64,000 nucleotides of DNA from Megaustenia siamemsis (lineage: Eukaryota; Mollusca; Gastropoda; Stylommatophora; Ariophantidae), in assembly GCA_032433765.1 (NCBI GenBank), contig JAVIAB010000024.1, positions 17,560,648 to 17,624,647 of the forward strand, in the 5' to 3' direction. Below are positions 1 to 10,515 of the stretch, one piece after another. The notes beneath the pieces are model-generated. The model did no database searches. It had not been told where the DNA came from and saw only the letters and a list, made by a program, of their open reading frames with translations. Position 1 is the stretch's first letter. Each line of letters starts with the position of its first letter. A program made the translations under genes and the position numbers.

Positions 1-40
1 ATCATCTTAAGGTTGGTTATATATACTTTAATTATTTGTG

Positions 41-92
41 CTTCCTTTCCTTCCTCATTTGCCTTTCAGTGCCGAGGGGAGTTATATATGCA
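41..92 (-). mobile_element. LINE C 3' relic
   Basis: About 50 bases (tcatttgcctttcagtgccg context) match the 3' end of LINE C seen at 11.65, 53.8 and 63.3 kb. Too short for any coding statement. Confidence 0.45.
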
Positions 93-892
93 CTTTAGTT
101 ATACGTGGACTTACCCCCTTATCATCAAAGAAGCTAATCATATGCAAGTAGAGATTCACATAAATAGTCATTGTTTCAATAAAGCTGGTAAAAGTATGAG
201 CTTAACCCTTTGGCTGCTAATGCGCATATGTTCACTGTTTTTGGTTGGTCTCATTGTGGTGAATTTAGGCACTATTATACATTATACCAGTTACCAGGAA
301 CTCTTCACTGTGAAAGTACGCTAAATCTGCCATTATTTCTGCCTTCATTTGTGGCAAATGGTCACTTATGACTAATAGTGTTTGAAAATCGTTATCAAAA
401 TCCGATCATGCTGATCTTCCTCTACTGTTGTTTAGCTTCTATGATTTAAATCTTTGGATTTTGATGATTTTCATGAAAACTATGTACAAAGTGAATTAGA
501 AATAGGTTTTATTCAGTTTATAAGTGACAGTTTCATAGTGATTCAATTTTGTGTGATGGATATTGTATGTGCTTTTTGAAGTATTTAAATAATGTCGGAC
601 CAGCGCCAAACTGATATTTTTTTCACTTGAGTAATCGCCTTTTTTTTCACACAAATGTGGTTATTTTTGTCATTCTACTAAATGCTTAATTGTGAGCATA
701 CTTTGGTAATAAAGACTTTTGATTGCTATGAAGCTACATGCTATTATTGTCTTTCTAAATTAATTTTATTTTAGTTTATTATGTTCAACCTTTTTTTAAA
801 AAAATGTTTTTTTTTTTAAAGTTAGAATGTTGCATTTTAATATGTCATCAAGGATAGTTTCAAGGATAGTTATACTCCATTATTTAGCAGCG
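93..892. other. Intronic AT-rich stretch
   Basis: Presumed intron of the ZNF143-like gene. No zinc-finger-coding exon, RNA gene or recognised repeat seen on either strand. Confidence 0.5.
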
Positions 893-1330
893 AAAGATGG
901 CTATAGTTATTCGAATGCCCGGTATCACTGCAAACAAATGGAAATTCATAATTGCTGAACTGCCCTTGCAAGTGGAATCATCCAAATTAACAACTCATAG
1001 AATATCCAAACTAAGAAAGGCAGTTCCAGTCCTCATCGTAGCAGATACAACAAACGTCAAAAGACATAAATGTTTCTGCACCGAATTGAATGCATCTGAA
1101 CTGTCATTCATCATACGATATTATCATTCATCGTAAGCAATCTGAATATAGAAACACCATCAGGATGAATCACACAGCTCACAGTGTGCACAGAGCACTA
1201 CTCAGTAGCTCTGGCAGCAAGCCGGACTTGGAATATGAGGAAACTGCAACAAGGAACATTTTTCAGATAGTGACTCAATGGTTCCCTGTCTCATTCATCA
1301 TATTAACTGGAAGTCAGCGAAAGAGTTAAG
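893..1330 (+). mobile_element. Family G retroposon-like repeat, copy 1
   Basis: About 430 bases containing ggtatcactgcaaacaaatg, a central block around tcattcatcatacgatatta and ccggacttggaatatgagg. Copies lie at 2010-2440 (reverse), 32643-32968 and 46829-47250. The 32.6-kb copy has a 14-bp target duplication, so the family is probably a SINE or truncated LINE tail. No protein is recognised. Confidence 0.6.
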
Positions 1331-1339
1331 AGCAAGCAA

Positions 1340-1755
1340 AATGCATATTTTCTTCTTCTTCTACCTTTCAGCTCCCCAAGGAACATAGGTCTTCAGCAAA
1401 CACTTTCCAAGCTGTTCTGTTTCTTGCCATTCTTTTAAGATCATTCCAATTCTTCCCCATCATTTTCATCTCTGCTTCTATCTGTCTTCTCCGAGAATTC
1501 CTTGGTCTTCTTCTCTGTCTTTTTCCCTAGGGATTCAAAAAGTGTGTTTTGGTCTTCTTTGTCATTTTCCTAGGGATTCAAAAAAAGTGTGTAATACTCT
1601 CAGCTGGCTTCCGCAGTGTGTGTCCTATCCAGCGCCATTGTCTTCGCTGTATCTCTTTATCCACTGGTATTTGACTGGTACATTTCCAGAATCCTATGTT
1701 AGTGATTTTGTCCTGCCATTTCCATCCTTTTATCCTGCGTAAGCATCCATTTGAG
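1340..1755 (-). mobile_element. LINE B 3' end
   Basis: Reverse-strand 3' tail of a non-LTR retrotransposon, ending in the (GAA)n microsatellite seen here as cttcttcttctacc. It is the same family as 9.9, 13.0 and 45.3 kb. In the 45-kb copy the translation has the WQDKITN and HWIGHALRKP motifs typical of the region after the reverse transcriptase. Multiple stops. Confidence 0.7.
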
Positions 1756-2009
1756 AGATGAAAAAGAAAGAAAATGCATATGGTTACAGCTTTACACTAC
1801 TATAGGATATCACAAATCATGTAATTGTCTTTTTCAGGAACACTGACAGTACAGATAGAGACTAAGATGTAACTAAAATGAGAAAAAAAAGAAAAGTGTA
1901 AAGCTTTAAAAGATAGAAAAAAGAGCCTTTTTTTGTTATCTGCAGCCACCTTAAGTGTGACCATCAAAGACAAAATGTGAGAAAGTTAGTCACATGCAAA
2001 GTGGTAGCG

Positions 2010-2440
2010 CTTTGTACTACTTACATGGACTTATGGTCAATATGGCGGATAGGCAGCAGGAACCATTGAGGCTCTGTTTGAAATGTGTTCCTTGTTGCAG
2101 TTTTCTCATATTTCAAGTCCGGCTTGCTGCAGCACCTGAGCTTATTGATCTGTGCACACTGTGAGCTGTGTTTTCACCCGAATCGTGTTTCGATATTCCG
2201 ATTGTTTATGATGAATGATGATATTGTATGATGGACAGTTCAGCATGTTCACTTTCAGTGCGGTTACGCTACATGTCTTTAGGCGTGTGCTGTAGCTGCT
2301 ATGATGGGGACTGCAGCTGCCTTTCTTTGTTTGGATCCTCCAATGAGATATATTAATTCAATAATTCCACTGGCACGGACATTTGAGTAATTATGGATTT
2401 TAATTCATTTGCAGTGATACTAGGGCCTTTGACAAGCTAC
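2010..2440 (-). mobile_element. Family G repeat, copy 2 (inverted)
   Basis: Reverse complement of the 893-1330 family, including caagtccggcttgctgc and cagtgatactagggcc. With copy 1 it forms an inverted pair separated by about 0.7 kb. Confidence 0.6.
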
Positions 2441-2449
2441 AACTACCAC

Positions 2450-3279
2450 TGGCATTTGTCACTATCACTGTGCTTGAAACTTGAGCTGCCTATTTTGAAG
2501 TTATGACATGTTTAATGACATAGTGCAACCATGTTCGTTGATGAGAGAGTCATGCTGACATTGAGCAACTCTCCCTTACTGTAATTCAATTTATTTGAAA
2601 GTTGTTGTCAATAAATGATACTAAAGTGAAACAATCATATCACAAATCAAACTTCGTAGCACAGCATCATTCTGCTTGGCAGGCCAACACTCAAAACATC
2701 CATGTCCTCATTCCAGCTGATAATTCAGGGCTTGTATTGGCTTTAACAATCATCTCTTCATCAACCAACTCTAACAGAGGATGATGACGACAACATGACC
2801 TTTATCAGCTTGAGACCAGCATCATATAACCATCATTTTCTCTTCTAGTTGGAGACAGATGCTATAAGCTGGCTTGAATGCATTATTCAATGTGAGAAAG
2901 GTTGCTGACTAGATGTGCACAAGGGAAGAGATGTCAAACTCAAGCAAAATGTGTGCAATAGCACTAAATCTGTTCTCTCTTGAGACTGGTGGGATCCTAC
3001 TACTAATCATTTAGCAGTTCAAAGATGTCAATGAATGTAAAGAAATGTATAAAATCAGCCATCTATCATATCTCCACATGTTTACAAACTAAAATGTAGT
3101 TTGTTTTCCCACATTCTCAGTGTTGTGTACATTGTATCAGAAGTCTAATAAAAAGGACACAATTCCAACTATAATGAAACATGTATAGATTGGCCGATTT
3201 TGATCATTTCTGGAGCTTATAATAAACAATATCAGCAATTGAACGGTTATAAAAATTGCCTTGATATATTTCTGTTTAG
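2450..3279. other. Intron before the first visible zinc-finger exon
   Basis: No gene or repeat recognised. The last bases form the acceptor of the exon at 3280. Confidence 0.5.
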
Positions 3280-3487
3280 GTTCATGAAAGATCACATACA
3301 GGGGACAGGCCATTCCTGTGTGAGTTCCCAAGTTGTGGGAAAAGATTTGCCACAGGCTATGGTCTGAAGTCTCACAACCGTGTCCACACAGGAGAGAAAC
3401 CATACCCCTGTCCACACACAGAAAAAGGATGTGAGAAAGCATTTAAGACCTCGGGGGATCTACAGAAGCATGTCAGAACACACACAG
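3280..3487 (+). CDS. ZNF143: ZNF143-like exon a: zinc fingers 2 and 3
   Basis: First visible coding exon of a ZNF143/ZNF76 (Staf) family transcription factor, which in vertebrates binds promoters of snRNA and many protein-coding genes. The acceptor is tctgtttag just before 3280 and the donor is GT at 3488. It enters in phase 0 and leaves in phase 1. It encodes the end of finger 1 ([12 protein letters not shown]), finger 2 (CEFPSC, then [13 protein letters not shown]) and finger 3 ([17 protein letters not shown]). These strings are near-diagnostic of the family. Finger 3 reads C-PHTEKG-C, six residues between the cysteines where family members have four. Finger 1 and the N-terminus are not seen in 1-3279 and should lie upstream of the window. 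Confidence in family is high; ZNF143 versus ZNF76 cannot be separated, since invertebrates usually have one co-orthologue. Confidence 0.93.
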
Positions 3488-3715
3488 GTAGAGTGAAATT
3501 AAGATTAGTTCTTGTATACTTTATTGACACAAACTCTTACAGGGAAATATAATTATCCTTGCGTTCAGAGGATTTTTTGTAGATATTTGTTTTGAGCTGT
3601 AAATAATGCAGTCCTTCTGATGTTTTATATTTGCTTCACTGCTTTGGATAATGGGATCTTTGTTTCGCAAACAATAGGCAATAGGATGTTCTTTTTTGGT
3701 GTTCATCCATTAAGT

Positions 3716-4375
3716 TGGAGTGGATGCATTGTGTTACTAGTTTACACAAGCTATGATATATGTTGGGAGCCACAATAGCTCAGTGGTTAGTGAACTGGAC
3801 TGCAAAGGACAAGAGGTTGGATTCAATCCTGATTAACAGCTTCTAGGTTGACCCAGCCTTAAATGGGTAACAAATTTTTTTCTGGGAAAGTAAAGTGACA
3901 CTGGCGTAATAGTGACCACATTACCCCAAGAATCATGTGCCGAAGGACTATAAAATTTATGGTCACTAACACCATATTCCATATACGCCACTTGGCATGA
4001 AGGGGTTCTTTGCTTTACTTTTTTTAAAATGATATCTGTGCCCTTTGACCTGACACATTTGTCTTTGGCATGGGTAGGTTTATTTTTGCTTTAAAAAATT
4101 GTGCAGGGGCAACGGCCATTTTGGCCTATACTTTTTTTTTTTTTACTTTTAACCATCAAGAGTTCTTTAACATGCACAGTGCATAAGGGGACCACCTATG
4201 TTTCACCATTATACCAGAGAGCTAGACATCAGATGCTCCTACCCAGAAACTGGGATAGTAAAACCATGAAGAAATCACAGATTCAATGAGAATAGTTCCC
4301 AGTGCCTGTGGTGGCATTGGAACCCTTTATGTACTTGTCTAGAGACCAATGTACTACTCTAGACCACCTAGTCCC
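3716..4375 (-). mobile_element. SINE-4 copy 1, split by SINE-1
   Basis: Matches the repeat at 28283-28622 on both sides of an inserted SINE-1 (left part gatgcattgtgttactagtt, right part from about 4036). On the reverse strand the distal end has tRNA-like promoter boxes (tggtctagagtagta; ggttccaatgcc). The family is therefore probably a tRNA-derived SINE. Confidence 0.6.
3760..4028 (+). mobile_element. SINE-1 (tRNA-derived), full length
   Basis: Begins with gggagccacaatagctcagt, carrying a tRNA A box (tagctcagtggttagtg) and a diverged B box (ggttggattcaatcc). It ends in a T-rich tail after cacttggc. It is flanked by ATGATAT at 3753-3759 and 4029-4035, a plausible 7-bp target duplication, and lies within SINE-4. 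Confidence 0.8.
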
Positions 4376-4401
4376 CAAGATGTTCTTCTCTTGGCAAATA
4401 A

Positions 4402-4980
4402 AGGGGTCTTTCTTTTGCATGATTTTAACTAAACTAAATAATGAAATCTTTCTTTTGCATGATTTTAACTAAACTAAATAATGAAATCTTTCTTTTGCAT
4501 GATTTTAACTAAATTAAATAATGAAATCTTTCTTTTGCATTCTTTTAACTAAACTAAATAATGAAGTCTTTCTTTTTCATGATTTTAACTAAACTAAATA
4601 ATGCAATCTTTCTTTTGCATGATTTTAAACTAAATAATGAAATCTTTCTTTTACATGATTTTAACTAAACTAAATAATGAAATCTTTCTTTTACATGATT
4701 TTAACTAAACTAAATAATGAAATCTTTCTTTTACATGATTTTAACTAAACTAAATAATGAAATCTTTCTATTGCATGATTTTAACTAAACTAAATAATGA
4801 AATCTTTCTTTTGCATGATTTTAACTAAACTAAATAATGAAATCTTTCTTTTACATGATTTTAACTAAACTAAATAATGAAATCTTTCTTTTACATGATT
4901 TTAACTAAACTAAATAATGAAATCTTTCTTTTGCATGATTTTAACTAAACTAAATAATGAAATCTTTCTTTTACATGATC
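4402..4980. repeat. 40-bp minisatellite, about 14 copies
   Basis: Head-to-tail units containing aatctttcttttgcatgatt; 40-bp period with point variants (gcat/acat) and one shortened unit near 4625. It abuts the 3' end of LINE A at about 4978. Confidence 0.9.
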
Positions 4981-6376
4981 TTCATCATCATCAAGTACCG
5001 GGCCTGCAGGCGTAGGTGATCATGTCTCTCCACAACTTTCGATCTTGACAGTTATTTATCATTTCTGTTGTTGACCTTCTGCAAGCCATTCTCTTAAGCT
5101 GTCTGGTATTTTGTCTCTTTGTTTCCCTCTTTCTCTTCGTCCCTCAATTTTTCCAGTTGTTATAATATATTCCAGTTGTTCCCTTCTCATTACATGACCA
5201 AAAAATGATGATTGTTTCTTCCTAATATTGGAAATTAGCTTTCTTTTTTGCTTTGACCTCTTTCAGAACATTTTCATTACTCTTCTTAGCTGTCCATGGT
5301 ATTCTCAGTATTCTTCTGTAGAACCACATTTCTACAGACTCCAGTTATTTTCTTGTCTGTTGTCCTATTGTCCATGATTCACATCCATATGTTAAGACTG
5401 GCTCTACATAACATTTAAGAACTCATTTTCTTGTTTCTATTGTCAAAAATGGATTGCATAGTATCTTTCTCATTTTTTGGAAAGCTGCTTTTGCCTGAGC
5501 CATTCTACATCTTACCTCTTTTGTACATCTTCCGTCTGAGGTTAACAAAGTTCCCAAATATTTAAATTCATTTACCTGTTTTAATATTGCTCCACTTGTC
5601 TTTATTTTGCACTGAGGTGATATCTTTTTCTTTGTTGTTACCATTACTAATGTGTTTTTGCTATTAAGGCTGAGTCCTTTATTTTTTGCTTTCTTTCACT
5701 ATAATGTCCAACATTTCTTGTAACTCATTTTCACTCTTAGTGATTAAGACTGTATCATCAGCATACCTTAGATTATTTATATTATGACCTCTAATTGTTA
5801 TTCCAGGCATGCCCTTTATGGATCTTAAAATAATCTCACTATAAATATTAAACAAATCTGGTGACAGCACACAATCTTGTCTAACACCCTGTTTTATTTG
5901 TTGAAACATTCCCAATTGGTTTCCAGTTCTTATGGCCGCTGTTTGTTGCCAGTACATGTTCTATATTCTTAGATCTGTGCTGTCTACGTTTATGCTTTCA
6001 AAAATTTTGTTTATTTCTTGGTGCTTTACTTTGTCAAATGCTTTGGTATAATCTATGAAACAGGTATAGATCTGTTTTCACCTCTATGGCTCTTTCTACT
6101 AAAGATCTTATGATATATATGGCATTGCTCATTCCTTTACCTCAAACAAAACCACACTGTTCATCGCTAATTTCTGGACTGATTTTGTTTTGCACTCTTC
6201 GCATGATGATTCTTAGTAATATCTTAGTCATGTGACTCATAAGGCTTATTGTGCGATGATCATCACATTCAATCGCACCAGATTTCTTTGGTAGGGCTAT
6301 GAATATTGATTTGAGCATGTCGTCTGGTATATATCCGCTGTTGTAAATATCATTCAATATTATTTCTTTTAATGCC
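4978..6376 (-). mobile_element. LINE A (RTE-like) fragment with reverse transcriptase remnant
   Basis: Non-LTR retrotransposon on the reverse strand, 5'-truncated and with several frame breaks. In order from 6376 downward: palm motifs (ALPKKSGAIECDDHRTISLM, EQCGFV), then [20 protein letters not shown] and [10 protein letters not shown] (the catalytic YADD box), then KTSGAILKQVNEFKYLGTLL. The 3' end is a short (ATG)n run, seen as catcatcatc at 4983. Short microsatellite tails and this C-terminal layout fit the RTE clade; the clade call is inference. Confidence 0.85.
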
Positions 6377-6870
6377 ATGAAAAATATACTAATAACAAAA
6401 CAAATATCAACAGGGCTGAAACTGAGAATAGCAAAATGTTACATCTTCTTAATATTCCTATATGGTGCTGAAACATGGACATTAGACAAGAAAACAGAAC
6501 AGAGAATTGAAGCCTTTGAAATGTGGATATATAGAAGAATAGGTAGAATTGGATGGAAGGAAAAGAAAACAAACGATGAAGTCTTAAAACAACTAAAAAT
6601 GAAAAGAGAACTTCTGAACACAATTAGAACAAGACAAATGTGATTCTTGGGCCATGTTAAAAGACACAACAGCCTACTAAAAGTAATCCTGGAGGGGAAA
6701 ATACAAGGTAAAAGAGGCAGAGGCAGACCAAGATTAACATGGACGAGTAACATCAAAAGATGGACAAATCAACCGATGACAACCTGCACCATCAAAGCAA
6801 GAGATAGAGCAGAATGGCGCTCCATGGTAGCCAACCTTCGTTGCGGAGACGGCACTCAATGATGATGATG
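6377..6870 (+). mobile_element. LINE D 3' end
   Basis: 5'-truncated tail of a second RTE-like LINE. It encodes FLYGAETWTLDKKTEQRIEA then FEMWIYRRIGRIGWKEKKTN, an in-frame stop, and GRGRPRLTWTSNIKRW. It ends in (ATG)n at 6858-6873. It abuts LINE A head to head at 6376/6377. Confidence 0.85.
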
Positions 6871-6873
6871 ATG

Positions 6874-7489
6874 ATTATTTCTTTAGTAAATAGTAAAATA
6901 ATTTTTTTTAAAGTAGTAAACACATTTTTGGGGGAATTAGACAATTTCCACACAAACATTTTTTTTCCCCCACCATGTACCTTCCTAATTGTTTCCCTCT
7001 GTGACCCTTGAGCATCATGTCCAGATTTTTTAATTTGTTAAAATACACCACTAAAAATATAAATGTTACGAAGATGTGAATATTTTTTTTTTCATTTCCG
7101 ACTGAAATTCTCGTCGGTTGTTGGCAAGACATAATTCGAGCCTTTGAAAATACCGGATAGGTAATGAAATGACTGAAAGATACGAGCGCACATACTAATA
7201 TGGCAGCAGTCAAAGGCTAGGGAGAAAATAGTGCTATGCAATCACAGCTCAGGAAAGCTGCACTAGTGCTTGTAAGCAATTAAAATTACATTCACTCTGC
7301 CCCGCAAAGTTTAATGCAGTGATCTGTAGCAAGAATTATATTATTTCTCTAATTTAAGAGTTTTTTTTTTTAACTCGAAGTTGCACATTTGAACGAATAG
7401 TAGTATTAATGTGATTTAAAGGCAATATATGTTTTCTAGAGTTAAGCCTGTAAGGTTTTTTTAAATGCCAGTATATACTTTAGATTAGA
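6874..7489. other. Intronic stretch without recognised feature
   Basis: AT-rich, several homopolymer runs; no gene or repeat recognised. Confidence 0.5.
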
Positions 7490-7852
7490 GGCCACAGAGA
7501 TGGGATTTCTCAGAAGAATGTTGAAAGTTCCCTGGACAGCTAAAAAGACCAATGAGAAAGTTCTCAAAGAGGCCAACACAAAAAGGGAGCTCTTAAAAAA
7601 CATCAGAAAGAAGCAATCAACATTTTTTGGGCACATCATGAGAAGAGGAAAGTTGGAATACTTGGTTACAACTGGCAAAATAAAAGGAAAGAAAGATCGT
7701 CGATGACAAAGAGAGAAAATACTGGATAGCTTGGTGTTATGGAATGGAAAGCAGTCAACAACAGAACTGATATGATGCACTGTAGGTAGAAGATTGTGGA
7801 AGGACATGATCGCCAACGCCAACCGGTACGGCACAAGATGATGATGATGATG
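7490..7852 (+). mobile_element. LINE A 3' end
   Basis: 5'-truncated LINE A tail encoding GFLRRMLKVPWTAKKTNEKV and FFGHIMRRGKLEYLVTTGKI. It has an in-frame stop after GKKDRR and ends in (ATG)n near 7838-7850. Confidence 0.85.
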
Positions 7853-7932
7853 GTATACTTTAGAACTGTTAATAGCTCTATTTATTAAGAAAACTAACCA
7901 AAGTTCATTATCTTAATTTATTGTTTTCGCAA

Positions 7933-8168
7933 TTTTGTAATATCTTATTTATTTTAGCATCTTTGTAATATCTTATTTATTTTAGCATCTTTGTAATATC
8001 TTATTTATTTTAGCATCTTTGTAATATCTTATTTATTTTAGCATCTTTGTAATATCTTATTTATTTTAGCATCTTTGTAATATCTTATTTATTTTAGCAT
8101 CTTTGTAATATCTTATTTATTTATTTTTGCATCTTTGTAGTGTCTTATTATTTTTGCATCTTTGTTTC
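7933..8168. repeat. 28-bp minisatellite abutting a 3' splice site
   Basis: About eight head-to-tail units containing tttgtaatatcttatttatt followed by ttagcatc. The last, diverged units run into the functional acceptor at 8170. Each unit carries a pyrimidine-rich tract and TTTTAG. Confidence 0.9.
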
Positions 8169-8170
8169 AG

Positions 8171-8350
8171 GGGAACGGCCATTTAAATGTCCATTTGAAG
8201 GGTGCACACAATCATTCACAACATCGAACATTCGCAAGGTACACATACGGACACACACAGGAGAAAGACCTTATATATGTGCCATGGAAGGCTGTGGGCG
8301 AGCTTTTGCATCTGCAACAAATTACAAAAATCATATTAGAATACACACAG
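8171..8350 (+). CDS. ZNF143: ZNF143-like exon b: zinc fingers 4 and 5
   Basis: Second visible exon, 180 nt, phase 1 in and phase 1 out. The acceptor is ctttgtttcag before 8171 and the donor is GT at 8351. The single base left from the preceding exon completes the linker glycine. It encodes finger 4 ([21 protein letters not shown]) and finger 5 ([21 protein letters not shown]) with canonical C-X4-C and H-X3-H spacing and TGERP linkers. These match the ZNF143/ZNF76 DNA-binding array closely. The acceptor is immediately preceded by a 28-bp minisatellite whose units resemble 3' splice sites. Confidence 0.95.
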
Positions 8351-8569
8351 GTAAATTGTTTTTCTTGTCTTCATAGTTTTATTTTTATTTTGGCAATTAA
8401 AATTACATTGTATCCCAGTTCCCTAGTTCAATGTTTTTTTTTCTGTTATGACATAAAGTAGGACAGTTATTGTGTGGAATTTAGTTTGTTTGTCTTAAAG
8501 TTACTATCACTTAATTGTAACAGTAGCAGCACTAAAAATAGTATTTTCTTTGAACACACAACAATGTGT

Positions 8570-8850
8570 TTCTATCTATTATCCTTTCGAGCCGAAGACG
8601 GCACATAGGGCAGAACCACAATCTCAAAAACAGAAACCTTGCGTGCCAAAATGGCACATATTGCAGAGATCACTGCTTCTAAAATCTATGGTCTGTTTCC
8701 ATAACAATGCTTTTTACAATGACAGCTTGTCAAGCCATCGATCAACCTCCTTAGTCACCTCTTACGACATGCCTGGAAGGTCACAGTGTCACGATTCTTT
8801 ACATCCCACATAATGGGGCCCCGGTAACACACGGGAGACAATGTGTTTAC
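8570..8850 (-). mobile_element. Family F repeat (GATA-tailed), copy 1
   Basis: Reverse-strand copy, related to 27645-27905 and 61232-61454, with ggcttgacaagctgtcattg and the terminal motif cggctcgaaaggataatag. The tail matches that of LINE E. A SINE or a LINE 3' end; no coding. Confidence 0.65.
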
Positions 8851-9496
8851 TAAGTAGACAAACAGGGGTTCAGATTTCCTGGCTCAAGTTGATTTATGAT
8901 CCAAAATTGACCGCTTGGGCTGGACATGTTGCTTTGTCTATTCAAACTGTCGCTGTAAGTTCATCAGTGCGTTCAGCTGCCTCAAAGCATTGTTCGCTGT
9001 GTTTCCCAAGTCACAAAGGATTGTTTGATGTCAGATGACAACAGGGAAAATTTCACTGGTCACAGGAAAAAATAAATTTAAAATGGCCAAGTTGAAATTT
9101 GGCAAATTTTAAAAAATTTAGGATCTGATTTCACAAAATAGAAAAGGAAAAAAATCTTACATCAATAGAAACAAATCCAACACTTAGGGGTCACCGATAG
9201 TTGTAATTAGGAAAGTATATGGTTGGGGGGGGGGGGGGGGGTGTTTGAACATGGCAAACTACGAAAATTATAAAGAATTTGTTTTAATGCGGTAATTTTT
9301 ACTACATCGTAATCTAGGATTAAGATTTGAAAAAATTGTAGCTCCTGACAACACTGCATGTGTATAGGATAAGATAAGCAAAAGAAGAACCAATCTTATT
9401 TTCACAATATTTAAACCATTATAGCCTGTGCTTAGTCGGAATATTATCACTTGCAATTCATATGTATGTCAGTTCTTGTAATCTAATCTTCAACAG
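8851..9496. other. Intron with a poly(G) run
   Basis: About sixteen G at 9226-9241; otherwise no recognised repeat. The end forms the acceptor of the exon at 9497. Confidence 0.5.
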
Positions 9497-9712
9497 GTGA
9501 AAAGCCATATGTGTGTACAGTTCAAGGGTGTGGAAAGAGGTTTACAGAGTACAGCAGCTTGTACAAGCATCATGTCGTACACACACACACCAAACCGTAC
9601 ACCTGTCACTGTGGTAAGACGTACAGACAAACAAGCACACTGGCCATGCACAAGCGTACAGCACATGGAGAGGACATGCCAGCAGGAATACTCTTAGCTG
9701 CACAAGAAAATG
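9497..9712 (+). CDS. ZNF143: ZNF143-like exon c: zinc fingers 6 and 7
   Basis: Third visible exon, 216 nt, phase 1 in and phase 1 out. The acceptor is cttcaacag before 9497 and the donor is GTGCGT at 9713. Finger 6 reads [20 protein letters not shown], and the THTKPY linker and [19 protein letters not shown] of finger 7 are family signatures. Finger 7 starts C-H-C, with only one residue between the cysteines, where the family has two (C-X2-C). This is a 3-nt in-frame loss with the frame intact. The exon ends in a short acidic/alanine stretch ([15 protein letters not shown]). The donor choice is supported by phase agreement with the next exon. Confidence 0.93.
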
Positions 9713-9884
9713 GTGCGTTGTTACAAAATGTTGTAATTTATCTGAAAAGTAATCATCAAGTCGCCCGTGCACTGCCAGGGCCCAAAATGGGCGTAAAGAA
9801 TAGTTGCGCTGTGCCCTACCAGGCATGTTCGTAAGGAGGGTTTAGCATGGGACAGACTGTCCTGTACTGTAAAAAAATAAGCTG

Positions 9885-10170
9885 AGAAAACTTCACAAAC
9901 ATGGACAAGTCAAAGAGTGGAGCGGGATAGGAAACACACAGTGGAAGCCAAATGAGAGTATTATACAACATGCCCTTTTTTGGAATCCCCAGGGAAAAAG
10001 ACTAAGAGGAAGACCAAAATATTCTTGGAGAAGACAGATGGAAGCAGAGATGAAGATGATGGGGAAGACATGGAAAGATCTTAAAAGAATGGCAAAAAAC
10101 AGAATGTGGAAAGTGTTTGTTGAAGACCTATGCTCCACAGGGAGCTGAAAGGTAGAAGAAGAAGAAGAAT
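9885..10170 (+). mobile_element. LINE B 3' end
   Basis: Forward copy of the 3' tail of LINE B (agaggaagaccaaaatattc, ttgaagacctatgctccac), ending in (GAA)n at about 10150-10166. Confidence 0.7.
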
Positions 10171-10171
10171 C

Positions 10172-10515
10172 ATCAAGCTGCTGGTGTAGGTTGATCATAT
10201 CTCACTATACAACTTTCTGTCTCTGCTGCTGTTCATAAATTGTTACTTTCCATTGTGCCACACTTTTCTATCAGTTCAACTATTGTTTTATTACCATGCT
10301 ATTTTCTTAAGTTGTCTGATAAATGTTCTCTGTTTCTCCCTACTTCTTCATCATTAATTTCTCCAGTTCAGATGTCACAATACATTAAAGCTGTTCCCAT
10401 CTCATTACTTCACCCTCAAATATTGATTTTTTTTCTTTCTGGATGATGGTGATAAGCTTTATTTTTGCTTTGATCTCTTTTATAATAATGTCTGAATAAT
10501 TTAGAATATTTAGAA
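10172..10515 (-). mobile_element. LINE A 3' end, degenerate
   Basis: Reverse-strand LINE A tail starting at the (ATG)n side (atcatcaagctgctggtgta). Strongly diverged, with no usable frame. Confidence 0.6.

Noticed and set aside
13..324. 103-codon open frame at the window start with hydrophobic segments
   Set aside because: Overlaps a LINE C 3' relic and has no family match or splice context; treated as chance.
1090..1329. Open frame in family G (HTAHSVHRALLSSSGSKPDL)
   Set aside because: Frame is not kept open in the other three copies.
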